Source: Phycisphaera mikurensis NBRC 102666 (GTDB lineage: Bacteria > Planctomycetota > Phycisphaerae > Phycisphaerales > SM1A02). From it: a stretch of 15,895 nt of DNA. Shown here one piece after another: positions 1 through 6,754 of this stretch. A model generated the notes under the pieces. The model was not told where the DNA came from, did not search any database, and saw nothing but the letters and a program-made list of their open reading frames with translations. Location of the stretch: NCBI GenBank assembly GCA_945870475.1, contig CAMBSR010000021.1, positions 1-15,895 of the forward strand, given 5' to 3'. The position numbers and the translations under genes were made by a program. Position 1 is the first letter of the stretch; each line of letters opens with the position of its first letter.

Positions 1-1
1 C

Positions 2-1741
2 CTCATCGACATGCGCTCGTCGAAGCACCGGCGCGAGATCGAGGCCCGTCTCGACAACAACCTGCGCCGTGACCGCGCCAAGACGACGACGCTGGAGATC
101 AGCGACTTCGGCATCGTGGAGATGACCCGCCAGCGCATGCGCCCGGGCCTCCACAAGGCGCACTTCATGGACTGCCCGCACTGCCACGGCAGCGGCGAGG
201 TCCGCGTGCCCGAGGCCGTCGCCGCGGACATCCTTCGCAAGATCGCCCTGCTCTTCTGCTCCGAGCGCATTGCGCGCGTCGAGGTGGTGTGCAGCGCGCG
301 CGTTGCCGGCAGCTTCCTGAGCACGCGGCGCAACGCGCTGCATGACCTCGAGGAGCGCGCCGACAAGCGCGTCGACATCCGCATCAGCGAGGCATTCGCG
401 ATGGACCGGGTGGACATGTACGCCTACGACGACCGCGGTGCGGACATCGAGGTGGACCGACTGCCCCGCATCGCCACGCCGCGTCTCTCCGAGCTGCCCG
501 ACAGCGTGGTGGTCAGCGATGACGACGGTGACGAGGAGATCGTGGACGAGCGCGGCGGACGCCGTCGTCGCCGTCGCCGCAAGCCGGCACCGGCCGACGC
601 CACGGCCATGGCCCTGGCCGGCGGGTTCGACGACCTGCCCACGCCGAGCGCCGACGAGCCGAGCGTCTCCGAGCTGATCCGCCGCGCGGACGCGGAGCGC
701 GAGGTGCGCCGCAAGGAAGACGACGTGCGCCGCCGCGAGGAGGATGCACGCAAGAAGGAAGAGGACGCACGCCGCCGCGAGGCGGAGGCCCGCGTCCGCG
801 AGGAACTCGCGCGCCTGCGCGAGGAGGAATCGCGCCAGCGCCGCGAGGCCGCCGAAGCGCGCGCCGAAGCGCGTGCTGCACGCGATGCCGAGCGCGCCAC
901 GCGCACGGAAGCCGGACAGGACGTTGCCGACCTCGACGCGCTCGATGCCGCAGATGCGGAACTCGACGCGGCCGATGACGCGTTCTTCGCCGCCAACGGC
1001 GGAGACGACGACGATCGCGGCGAGCGCGGCGAACAGGGCGAAGGCGGCGGTCGGCGCAAGCGCCGGCGCCGTCGTCGCGGCCGCGGCCGTGACCGTGAAG
1101 GCGATGGCGACCGCCCCGAAGGCGGACGCGGCGATGGACGTCGCAACGGCGCACCGCGTGCAGAAGGCGCCGAAGCCCCCGCAGGCGATGGCGACTCCGA
1201 AGGCTCCGACGAGGGCGACGAGGGTTCCGAAGAGGGATCCCCGAGCGCCGACGGCGGCAACGAAGGCGGCGAGGGTGGCGAAGGCGGTCGGCGCAAGCGC
1301 CGGCGCCGTCGTCGCGGCGGCCGTGGACGGAACAAGGGCGAAGGCAGTGGCGGCGAAGGCGGTACCGGCGAAGGCACCCGAACCGAAGGCGATCGTGCCG
1401 AAGGTTCCGGCGGCGAAGCCAGCGCGCCTCGTGGCGACCGCGAGCCTCGCGGCGACCGTGGACCGCGCGAACCGCGCGGAGATCGTGGACCGCGCGAGCC
1501 CCGTGGCGATCGCGGCCCCCGCGAACCGCGTGGCGACCGTGCACCGCGCGAGCCGCGCGAACCGCGCGAGCAGTCCGAACCGCGCCAGCCCCGCAACGAC
1601 GCTCCGGCCGCGCCGGCAGCGCCCAGCAGCACTGGCCCCGCAGAAACCCCGCTCGGGGCAGCCCAGAAGACCATCCGCAGCGTCACCGGCTGGATGCGTC
1701 GACTGAAGAAGGCTCCCGGCGGCAGCCGCGACGACCGCTGA
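2..1741 (+). CDS. rne: Ribonuclease E/G, C-terminal part (5' end outside window)
   Basis: The RNase E/G family makes single-strand endonucleolytic cuts in mRNA and rRNA precursors. The reading frame is open from the first bases (L-I-D-M-R-S-S-K-H-R-R-E), matching the end of the RNase E/G catalytic domain. The stretch ISDFGIVEMTRQRMRPGL and the CPHCHGSG motif at about 173-196 are the segment leading to the Zn-link that joins subunits in E. coli RNase E. After about nucleotide 420 the protein becomes a long low-complexity tail. In order this holds a first Arg cluster (about 560-580), a predicted charged coiled coil (about 680-920), an Ala/Asp-rich acidic stretch, two identical GGRRKRRRRRRG clusters separated by Gly/Glu-rich linker, four REPRGDRGP repeats, and a short basic end. 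Such tails in this family often bind RNA or scaffold degradosome partners. No partner motif was recognised here. The N-terminal S1 domain and most of the catalytic site lie upstream of the window. The rne/rng choice is uncertain; the long tail favours an RNase E type. Confidence 0.9.
   Translation, partial: LIDMRSSKHRREIEARLDNNLRRDRAKTTTLEISDFGIVEMTRQRMRPGLHKAHFMDCPHCHGSGEVRVPEAVAADILRKIALLFCSERIARVEVVCSARVAGSFLSTRRNALHDLEERADKRVDIRISEAFAMDRVDMYAYDDRGADIEVDRLPRIATPRLSELPDSVVVSDDDGDEEIVDERGGRRRRRRRKPAPADATAMALAGGFDDLPTPSADEPSVSELIRRADAEREVRRKEDDVRRREEDARKKEEDARRREAEARVREELARLREEESRQRREAAEARAEARAARDAERATRTEAGQDVADLDALDAADAELDAADDAFFAANGGDDDDRGERGEQGEGGGRRKRRRRRRGRGRDREGDGDRPEGGRGDGRRNGAPRAEGAEAPAGDGDSEGSDEGDEGSEEGSPSADGGNEGGEGGEGGRRKRRRRRRGGRGRNKGEGSGGEGGTGEGTRTEGDRAEGSGGEASAPRGDREPRGDRGPREPRGDRGPREPRGDRGPREPRGDRAPREPREPREQSEPRQPRNDAPAAPAAPSSTGPAETPLGAAQKTIRSVTGWMRRLKKAPGGSRDDR
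1046..1318 (+). repeat. 36-bp exact direct repeat pair inside the RNase E tail
   Basis: Bases 1046-1081 and 1283-1318 are identical over 36 bases and sit 237 bases (79 codons) apart in the same frame. Both copies encode GGRRKRRRRRRG. Exact identity including third positions suggests recent duplication, gene conversion, or strong constraint on the Arg-cluster codons. Confidence 0.85.
1439..1564 (+). repeat. 27-bp in-frame tandem repeat encoding REPRGDRGP
   Basis: Four consecutive 27-base units (1439, 1466, 1493 and 1520) encode REPRGDRGP three times and REPRGDRAP once. Two short REP partial units follow. The copies differ mostly at third codon positions (for example ggc/gga and gac/gat), so the peptide is conserved better than the DNA. 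This is an RGG-like, arginine-rich, probably disordered RNA-binding segment by inference. Confidence 0.85.
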
Positions 1742-1778
1742 CGGCCGCACGCATGACACCCGCGCGAACGCACTCACC

Positions 1779-2960
1779 ATGACCCAGGAACGGCGCATCA
1801 TCGTCCTCGGCTGCACCGGCTCGATCGGTACGGCCACGCTCGAGGTGATCACTCACCTGGCGTCGGCAGGCGGTCCCACGTACCGCGTGGTCGGCCTGGC
1901 GGCCGGTGCGAACGCGACGCTCCTTGCCGAGCAGGCCACCCGCTTCGGCGTGCGTGACGTGGCACTCGCCGATGCAGGCTCCGCTGCCCTGCTCCCGGCG
2001 AACCTCTCCGTGGCCCGCGGGCCGGACGCGGCGCTCGAACTGATCGAGCGCATCGCCCAGCCCGGCGACATGGTGATGGCGGCGATCGTGGGCGTGGCGG
2101 GCCTGGCGCCCGTCCTGGCCGCCATCGAGCGCGGCTGCCACATTGCGCTTGCCAACAAGGAGACGCTGGTTGCGGCCGGATCCGTGGTGCGCGAGGCCGT
2201 CGCCCGCAAGGGCGTCGAACTCCTGCCCGTGGACAGCGAGCACAGCGCGGTCTTCCAGTGCCTGCGCTCGGGCACGCTGCGCGAGGTGGACCGCCTGGTC
2301 CTCACCGCGAGCGGCGGACCGTTCCGCACCTGGAGCGCGGAACGCACCGCCAACGCCACCGTGGCCGAGGCGCTCCGCCATCCCACGTGGCAGATGGGCC
2401 GCAAGGTCACCATCGACAGCGCCAGCCTCATGAACAAGGGCCTCGAGGTGATCGAGGCGCACTGGCTCTTCGACCTTCCCAGCGAGCGGATCGACGCCAT
2501 CGTCCATCCGCAGAGCGTGGTGCATTCGTTTGTGGAGTTCCGCGACGGCAGCACCATTGCCCAGCTCAGCCCGCCGAGCATGAAGCTCCCCATCCAGTAC
2601 GCGCTCACGTGGCCGGACCGCGTGGCGGGCTGCAGCCCCACCATCGCGTGGGATGCGCTCCGCAGCCTGGAATTCGAGCCGGTGGACCATGCGCGCTTCC
2701 CGGCGATCACGCTTGCCAAGCGGGTCATCGACGCCGGCGGCAGCGCGGGTGCCGTGTTCAACGCCGCCAACGAGGTTGCCGTGGAGGCGTTCATCGAGGG
2801 CGCGCTCCGGTTCGGCGACATCCCGGCCATCGTGACCGAGGCGCTCGACGGCCTCCAGGCCCATCCGGTGAACACGCTCGCCGAGGTGCTGGCGGCCGAC
2901 CGCCAGGCCCGGCAGTTCGCGCGTGACCGCGTGGCCGAACGCGCTGCCGCGGCGCGCTGA
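1779..2960 (+). CDS. dxr: 1-deoxy-D-xylulose 5-phosphate reductoisomerase
   Basis: This cytoplasmic enzyme converts 1-deoxy-D-xylulose 5-phosphate to 2-C-methyl-D-erythritol 4-phosphate with NADPH and a divalent metal. It is the first committed step of the MEP isoprenoid pathway and the target of fosmidomycin. The protein is 393 aa, the normal family length. Visible motifs are the NADPH-binding GCTGSIG (residues 11-17), LANKETLVAAG around residue 126, the metal-ligand segment PVDSEHSAVF (D152, E154), the flexible-loop and substrate region ASGGPF and HPTWQMG, and NKGLEVIEAH with the third metal-ligand Glu at about residue 223. The ATG start gives the expected short lead into the Rossmann fold. 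No Shine-Dalgarno sequence is visible. The start lies 37 bases after the RNase E stop, and a 9-codon mini-ORF overlaps it. Complete and undamaged. Confidence 0.97.
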   Translation: MTQERRIIVLGCTGSIGTATLEVITHLASAGGPTYRVVGLAAGANATLLAEQATRFGVRDVALADAGSAALLPANLSVARGPDAALELIERIAQPGDMVMAAIVGVAGLAPVLAAIERGCHIALANKETLVAAGSVVREAVARKGVELLPVDSEHSAVFQCLRSGTLREVDRLVLTASGGPFRTWSAERTANATVAEALRHPTWQMGRKVTIDSASLMNKGLEVIEAHWLFDLPSERIDAIVHPQSVVHSFVEFRDGSTIAQLSPPSMKLPIQYALTWPDRVAGCSPTIAWDALRSLEFEPVDHARFPAITLAKRVIDAGGSAGAVFNAANEVAVEAFIEGALRFGDIPAIVTEALDGLQAHPVNTLAEVLAADRQARQFARDRVAERAAAAR

Positions 2961-2991
2961 TTCCGCCGCGCCCTGCCCCGATCGCCTACGC

Positions 2992-3018
2992 TGCATGAGG
3001 CGCCTCGCGCCGCATGCA
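2992..3018 (+). promoter_or_regulatory. Hairpin immediately before the rseP start codon
   Basis: Arms 2992-3003 and 3007-3018 pair over 11 bp (TGCATG/CATGCA plus GGCGC/GCGCC) with one A-G mismatch and a CTC loop. The hairpin ends 2 bases before the ATG at 3021. The only GAGG in the leader is in the 5' arm, too far away in linear sequence. There is no T-tract, so translational control or a stabilising structure is more likely than a terminator. The role is inference. Confidence 0.45.
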
Positions 3019-3020
3019 CC

Positions 3021-5204
3021 ATGGAATTCCTCTCCAACGGCTGGAACGTCCTGCTGATCCTCCTGGGGTTCGGCGCCCTCATCTTCATCCATGAGCTCGG
3101 CCACTACATGGCGGCACGCTGGGCGGGAATCCGCTGCGAGGGCTTCGCCGTCGGCATGGGACCGGTGCTGGGCGCGTGGCGCGCCGGCATCGGCTGGCGC
3201 GCCGGGTCCACGGACCCCGCCACCATCGCGCGCTTCGGCAAGACCGCGATGGAGATGGATGACGACGAGCTCGCGCGCAACGGGATCGGCGAGACGGAAT
3301 GGTCGCTCCGCGCGCTGCCGCTCGGCGGCTACGTGAAGATGCTGGGGCAGGACGACCTGGACCCCACCAAGGTCTCTCCCTCGCGCCGCAGCTACCAGCG
3401 CGCGCCGGTGTGGAAGCGCATGGTGGTGGTGAGCGCCGGCGTGGCGTTCAACCTGGTGCTGGCGGTGGCGCTCTTCGTGCTGGCATTCATGGTGGGCGTG
3501 CGCTTCGAGGCCCCGGTGGTGGGCGGCGTCATTCCCGGTTCGCCGGCGGCGGCGGCCGTGCCCATGGACGGCGGCACCCCCGGACTGCGTGCGGGCGATG
3601 CGCTGGTCTCGATCGATGGATCCCCCGTCCACACGTTCGCCGACATCCAGATCGCGGGCGCCATGGCGCGCCCCGGCGAGTCGATCGACATCACCGTGGT
3701 GCGCACCGAGGGCGGCAGCGCTCCCCGCGAGATCCACTTCACGGTCACGCCGCGCAAGGATGCCGTGACCGGGCTCCTTGCCATCGGGATCGAGCCGGCG
3801 GGCTCCGCCACGGTGGGCGCGGCGGCCCCTGCGGAACGCGAGCTCTTTGAATCAACGATGCACGCCGCGGGGCTCGATCCCGAAGGCAGCGGCGCAACGG
3901 CGGCGCGGCTCACGGCGCTGGTGGGGATCGGCGGAAGCAGCACGACCGGCGCGCCGCTCGAGGAGTACCTCCCCGCAACGGCCGGCGAGCCGCAGGGGGC
4001 GACGCTGGCCACGGCGGCACTCGCCGAGGCCGCAATGCGATCAGGCGGCACGCCGTTCGCCACGCAATGGCGGACGGCGGCCGGCACGACGGTCGAGCGT
4101 TCGCTGGTGCCCATCCCCGACCTGCAGACGCTCGCTGCGCCGGCGGCCGGCGGCGAGCCCGCCGAGATCGACCGCGGCATCCTCGGCCTCGTGCCGCTGA
4201 TGCGCATCCAGAGCGTGGCGGCGGGTTCGCCGAACGCCGATCTCCTGCGCGCGGGCGATGTCATCCTGCGCGTCGAGAACGCCGACGGACCGCGCATGGC
4301 GCAGCTGCGCGCCGCGCTGGCCCCACGTGCGGGCGGCACGGCCGATGTCGTGGTGCTGCGCGATGGCAAGGAGACGATCGTTGCCGCGCGCGTCGATCGC
4401 GCCGGGCGCATGGGCGTCCTCATGGGCCCCGCGCTCGACCTGCCGATCACTGCCTCGCCCATCGAACGCGTGGTGGATGGCACGGGCGGCACGCAGCCCA
4501 CGGCGGCTGCAGCACTCGCGCTCCTGCCGCGGATGCGCATCGAGGAAGTGGGCGGCACGCCCGTCACCGACTGGGCCTCGCTGCGCGCCGCGCTGCGTAC
4601 CGCCACCACCGATGCTGCAGCGCGAGGCGAGGCGGAGTCGGTGCCGGTGGTCGTGAGCGCGCCCACGCTGGGCCGCGAGCGCATCGAGACGGCACTGGCA
4701 CTCTCGCCGGCCGACGTGCGCTCCGTGCATGCGCTCGGATGGCTGTCGCCGGTGCCGCCGGCGATCTTCGAACCGCTGATGACGCGCCTCACCGCGCACG
4801 GGAACCCCTCCACCGCGGTGGCCATGGGCTTCCGCCAGACGAAGACGATGGTCACCATGACCTACATCACGCTCGACCGCATCTTCCGCGGGAGCGTGGG
4901 CGTGGAGCAGCTGCGGGGCCCGGTGGGCATCGTCCACCTCGGCGCACGCGTGGTGGACCGCGGCGCCATGTACCTGGTGTTCTTCCTGGCGATGATCAGC
5001 GTCAACCTGGCGGTGCTGAACTTCCTGCCGCTCCCCATCGTGGACGGCGGACTGTTCCTCTACCTGCTCTACGAGCAGCTGGCCGGCCGCGCGCCTTCGC
5101 TGCGGTTCCAGAATGCCGCCACCATGGTGGGCCTGCTCCTCCTGGGAACGCTGTTCCTGTTCACGTTCTACAACGACGTGATGCGGATCTTCACCGGCGG
5201 CTGA
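3021..5204 (+). CDS. rseP: RseP-like site-2 intramembrane metalloprotease with expanded PDZ region
   Basis: Zinc metalloprotease of the S2P (M50) family, which cleaves transmembrane segments such as anti-sigma factors or remnant signal peptides within the inner membrane. The first membrane helix carries HELGH (H24, E25, H28). It is followed by LPLGGYVKMLGQDD and a second helix with the GVAFN sequence. The C-terminal helices contain NFLPLPIVDGG, with D675 as the likely third zinc ligand. The protein is 727 aa against about 420-460 for typical RseP. The extra length is periplasmic: a PDZ-like domain at about 168-250 with GLRAGDALVSIDG, another at about 394-460 with LLRAGDVILRVEN, and a third degenerate one near 505-540 with MRIEEVGGTPV. 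The dxr neighbourhood is typical, but cdsA is not between them. No anti-sigma partner gene was identified in the window. Confidence 0.93.
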   Translation: MEFLSNGWNVLLILLGFGALIFIHELGHYMAARWAGIRCEGFAVGMGPVLGAWRAGIGWRAGSTDPATIARFGKTAMEMDDDELARNGIGETEWSLRALPLGGYVKMLGQDDLDPTKVSPSRRSYQRAPVWKRMVVVSAGVAFNLVLAVALFVLAFMVGVRFEAPVVGGVIPGSPAAAAVPMDGGTPGLRAGDALVSIDGSPVHTFADIQIAGAMARPGESIDITVVRTEGGSAPREIHFTVTPRKDAVTGLLAIGIEPAGSATVGAAAPAERELFESTMHAAGLDPEGSGATAARLTALVGIGGSSTTGAPLEEYLPATAGEPQGATLATAALAEAAMRSGGTPFATQWRTAAGTTVERSLVPIPDLQTLAAPAAGGEPAEIDRGILGLVPLMRIQSVAAGSPNADLLRAGDVILRVENADGPRMAQLRAALAPRAGGTADVVVLRDGKETIVAARVDRAGRMGVLMGPALDLPITASPIERVVDGTGGTQPTAAAALALLPRMRIEEVGGTPVTDWASLRAALRTATTDAAARGEAESVPVVVSAPTLGRERIETALALSPADVRSVHALGWLSPVPPAIFEPLMTRLTAHGNPSTAVAMGFRQTKTMVTMTYITLDRIFRGSVGVEQLRGPVGIVHLGARVVDRGAMYLVFFLAMISVNLAVLNFLPLPIVDGGLFLYLLYEQLAGRAPSLRFQNAATMVGLLLLGTLFLFTFYNDVMRIFTGG

Positions 5205-5247
5205 CCCGTCGGGAATCCGGTCGCGCCCCGCGGACGAACAGAATGCC

Positions 5248-5961
5248 ATGACGACCTCGAGCCCCGTCAGCATCGTCACCGGCGCAGGAAGCGGCATCGG
5301 CCGCGCGGTGGCGATCGACCTTGCCACGCGCGGCCACGCGCTCACGCTCGCCGGACGCACCGAGAGCAAGCTGCACGACACCGCCGCCGCATGCGTCGCC
5401 GCCGGCGGCCCGGCGCCGCTCGTCATGCACGGCGACCTGGCCGACAGCGGGCTGGCGCACTCGGTGGTGGACCGCACCATCGCGGAGCGCGGACACCTCG
5501 ACAACCTCGTCAACTGCGCGGGCACCGCACCGCTGGTGCGCATCCAGGACACCACCGACGAGCTGCTGGAAGAGGTCTTCTTCCACAACGCGTTCGCGCC
5601 GGCGTTCCTGATCGTGCGTGCGTGGCCGCACTTCATGGAGCGCCGCGGCGGCTGCGTGGTCAACGTCAGCTCGCTGGCGAGCTCGGATCCCTTCAACGGG
5701 TTCTTCGCCTACGGGGCTGCCAAGAGCGCGGTGGACAGCTTCGTGCGGAGCATGCATGGCGAAGGCGCACGACTCGGGATCCGTGCCTTCTGCATCAACC
5801 CGGGTGCCATCGAGACGCCGATGCTGCGACGGAACTTCCCGGTGACCATGCTCCCGGAGGCGAAGACGCTGCCGCCCGAGGCGGTGGCGCACGTCATCGC
5901 GGACTGCATCGAGGGACGCCGTGAGGCGGACCGCGGCAAGACGATCATCGTCCGCAAGTGA
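5248..5961 (+). CDS. Short-chain dehydrogenase/reductase (SDR) family oxidoreductase
   Basis: A 237-aa classical-type SDR that uses NAD(P)H to interconvert an alcohol and a carbonyl group; the substrate is unknown. The cofactor-binding TGAGSGIG is at residues 11-18. NLVNCAG follows the fourth strand, and the HNAFAP segment supplies the tetrad Asn. The catalytic Ser lies in NVSSLAS (S142) and the YGAAK motif gives Y155 and K159. INPGAIETPM follows, as usual after strand six. AGRTES after strand two has an Arg, which often goes with NADP(H) preference (inference). It starts 43 bases after the rseP stop and could be cotranscribed with it, although nothing in the sequence ties its function to rseP. 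No clear ribosome binding site is visible. It could be annotated as FabG-like, but sequence alone does not justify that role. Confidence 0.92.
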   Translation: MTTSSPVSIVTGAGSGIGRAVAIDLATRGHALTLAGRTESKLHDTAAACVAAGGPAPLVMHGDLADSGLAHSVVDRTIAERGHLDNLVNCAGTAPLVRIQDTTDELLEEVFFHNAFAPAFLIVRAWPHFMERRGGCVVNVSSLASSDPFNGFFAYGAAKSAVDSFVRSMHGEGARLGIRAFCINPGAIETPMLRRNFPVTMLPEAKTLPPEAVAHVIADCIEGRREADRGKTIIVRK

Positions 5962-5975
5962 ATTGATCGGGCACC

Positions 5976-5996
5976 GCGCGCGCTGGACGCGCGCGC
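5976..5996. terminator. Candidate hairpin between convergent SDR and smpB genes
   Basis: An 8-bp perfect stem GCGCGCGC (5976-5983 with 5989-5996) encloses the 5-base loop TGGAC. It lies between two convergent stop codons, where a bidirectional terminator would be expected. No T-run follows on either strand, so termination is plausible but weak, and the arms are simple GC alternation. Confidence 0.4.
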
Positions 5997-6004
5997 TGCA
6001 TCGC

Positions 6005-6490
6005 TCACTTCCGCCGATGCATGGCGCGGTCGATGTCCCGCTTCATCTCGCGCGCGGCAATCGCCTGGCGCTTGTCCGCGGACTTGCGGCCGGTGCCCAG
6101 CCCGATCAGGATCTTGGCGCGCCCGTTCTTGAAATAGATCTTCAGCGGCACGATGGTGAAGCCCTTGCGCTTCACCTCCTCGGCGAACTTCCGGATTTCC
6201 TTCCGGTGCGCCAGCAGGCGGCGAACCCGTACCGGCTCGTGCTGCACGGCCTTCCCGGCGGGCGGATACTCGGCGATATGGACGGAATGGAGCGAAAGCG
6301 CCGGCGGCTCGCCCACGGCGCTGACGTAACCCTCTGCCAGGCTTACCTTTCCGGCCCGGATGCTCTTGACCTCGGTTCCCAGGAGCTCAATGCCACATTC
6401 CAGGGTCTCGCCGATCTCGTAGTCGTGCCGGGACTGGCGATTCTCGATCGTCGGCTCATTCGGAACATGTGCTGACGAACCGCCTGCCAT
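6005..6490 (-). CDS. smpB: SsrA-binding protein SmpB
   Basis: A 161-aa RNA-binding protein that delivers tmRNA to stalled ribosomes during trans-translation. The fold starts with NRQSRHDYEIGETLE, followed by the family signature ELLGTEVKSIRAGKVSL. PLKIYFKNGRAKILIGLGTGRK comes next, and the basic C-terminal tail (KRQAIAAREMKRDIDRAMHRRK) in the family folds into a helix in the mRNA channel. Length is normal (about 150-165). The ATG at 6490 gives the usual short, poorly conserved N-terminal lead. No Shine-Dalgarno sequence precedes it. Instead a TATACT box ends only 6 bases upstream, so the mRNA may be leaderless. The gene converges with the SDR gene and diverges from the secreted metalloprotease. 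No tmRNA gene was found in this window. Confidence 0.96.
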   Translation of the reverse strand: MAGGSSAHVPNEPTIENRQSRHDYEIGETLECGIELLGTEVKSIRAGKVSLAEGYVSAVGEPPALSLHSVHIAEYPPAGKAVQHEPVRVRRLLAHRKEIRKFAEEVKRKGFTIVPLKIYFKNGRAKILIGLGTGRKSADKRQAIAAREMKRDIDRAMHRRK

Positions 6491-6496
6491 GGGACG

Positions 6497-6502
6497 AGTA
6501 TA
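6497..6502 (-). promoter_or_regulatory. -10 box (TATACT) for smpB
   Basis: On the minus strand TATACT (6502 down to 6497) stands 6 bases before the smpB ATG at 6490. A normal -10 to start-site spacing would place the +1 at or next to the A of the ATG. The same TATACT hexamer precedes the tRNA-Leu gene. No good -35 element is visible 17 bases upstream. Confidence 0.5.
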
Positions 6503-6547
6503 GAAGGCATGGCTCTCTCCGACCTATCGGACGACATTCCTCCCAAG

Positions 6548-6566
6548 AACCGCGGAATCCGCGGTT
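6548..6566. promoter_or_regulatory. 19-base palindrome, candidate operator
   Basis: AACCGCGGAATCCGCGGTT has two perfect 9-base arms (6548-6556 and 6558-6566) around one central base. It lies in the divergent gap between smpB and the secreted metalloprotease. A one-base centre suits a dimeric protein-binding site better than an RNA hairpin. The right arm touches a weak -35-like TTGCCC (6565-6570), which is 17 bases from AATGAT (6588-6593), so a repressor there could block a promoter for the protease gene. The role is inference. Confidence 0.5.
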
Positions 6567-6593
6567 GCCCCGGTCCCCGATGCGTGGAATGAT
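6565..6593 (+). promoter_or_regulatory. Weak sigma70-like promoter candidate for the metalloprotease gene
   Basis: TTGCCC (6565-6570) and AATGAT (6588-6593) are separated by 17 bases, and each matches the consensus at four of six positions. This would give a leader of roughly 155 bases before the ATG at 6755. The rest of the 264-base gap (6491-6754) shows no ORF or RNA gene. Confidence 0.25.
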
Positions 6594-6754
6594 TGGAATG
6601 TTCATTATCAGTTCCCCGGTCGCCCCCCGGCGCCCGGCGGAACGTGCATTTTGCGGTCACCCCCACTGACGGCACGGAGCAGACTTCCCCTCACCCCACG
6701 CTCACCCGGTTACACCCAAACGCCCATACGGGCAGCACGCACGGAACGAGATCC

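Noticed and set aside
1439..1564. Possible CRISPR-like or VNTR array
   Set aside because: Units are 27 bases with no spacers, lie in frame in a coding region, and keep the peptide rather than the DNA.
424..1773. Minus-strand open frame of Ser/Arg/Pro repeats opposite the RNase E tail
   Set aside because: It is the antisense reading of the repetitive tail; no independent start signal or family match.
1683..3737. Long minus-strand open frame of 684 codons opposite dxr and rseP
   Set aside because: Composition is His/Arg/Ala-rich nonsense typical of antisense frames in GC-rich genes, with no recognisable motif; dxr and rseP on the + strand are certain.
6593..6754. Upstream extension of the metalloprotease frame from a TTG
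   Set aside because: The ATG at 6755 begins a textbook signal peptide; the extension would bury it and crosses probable promoter sequence.
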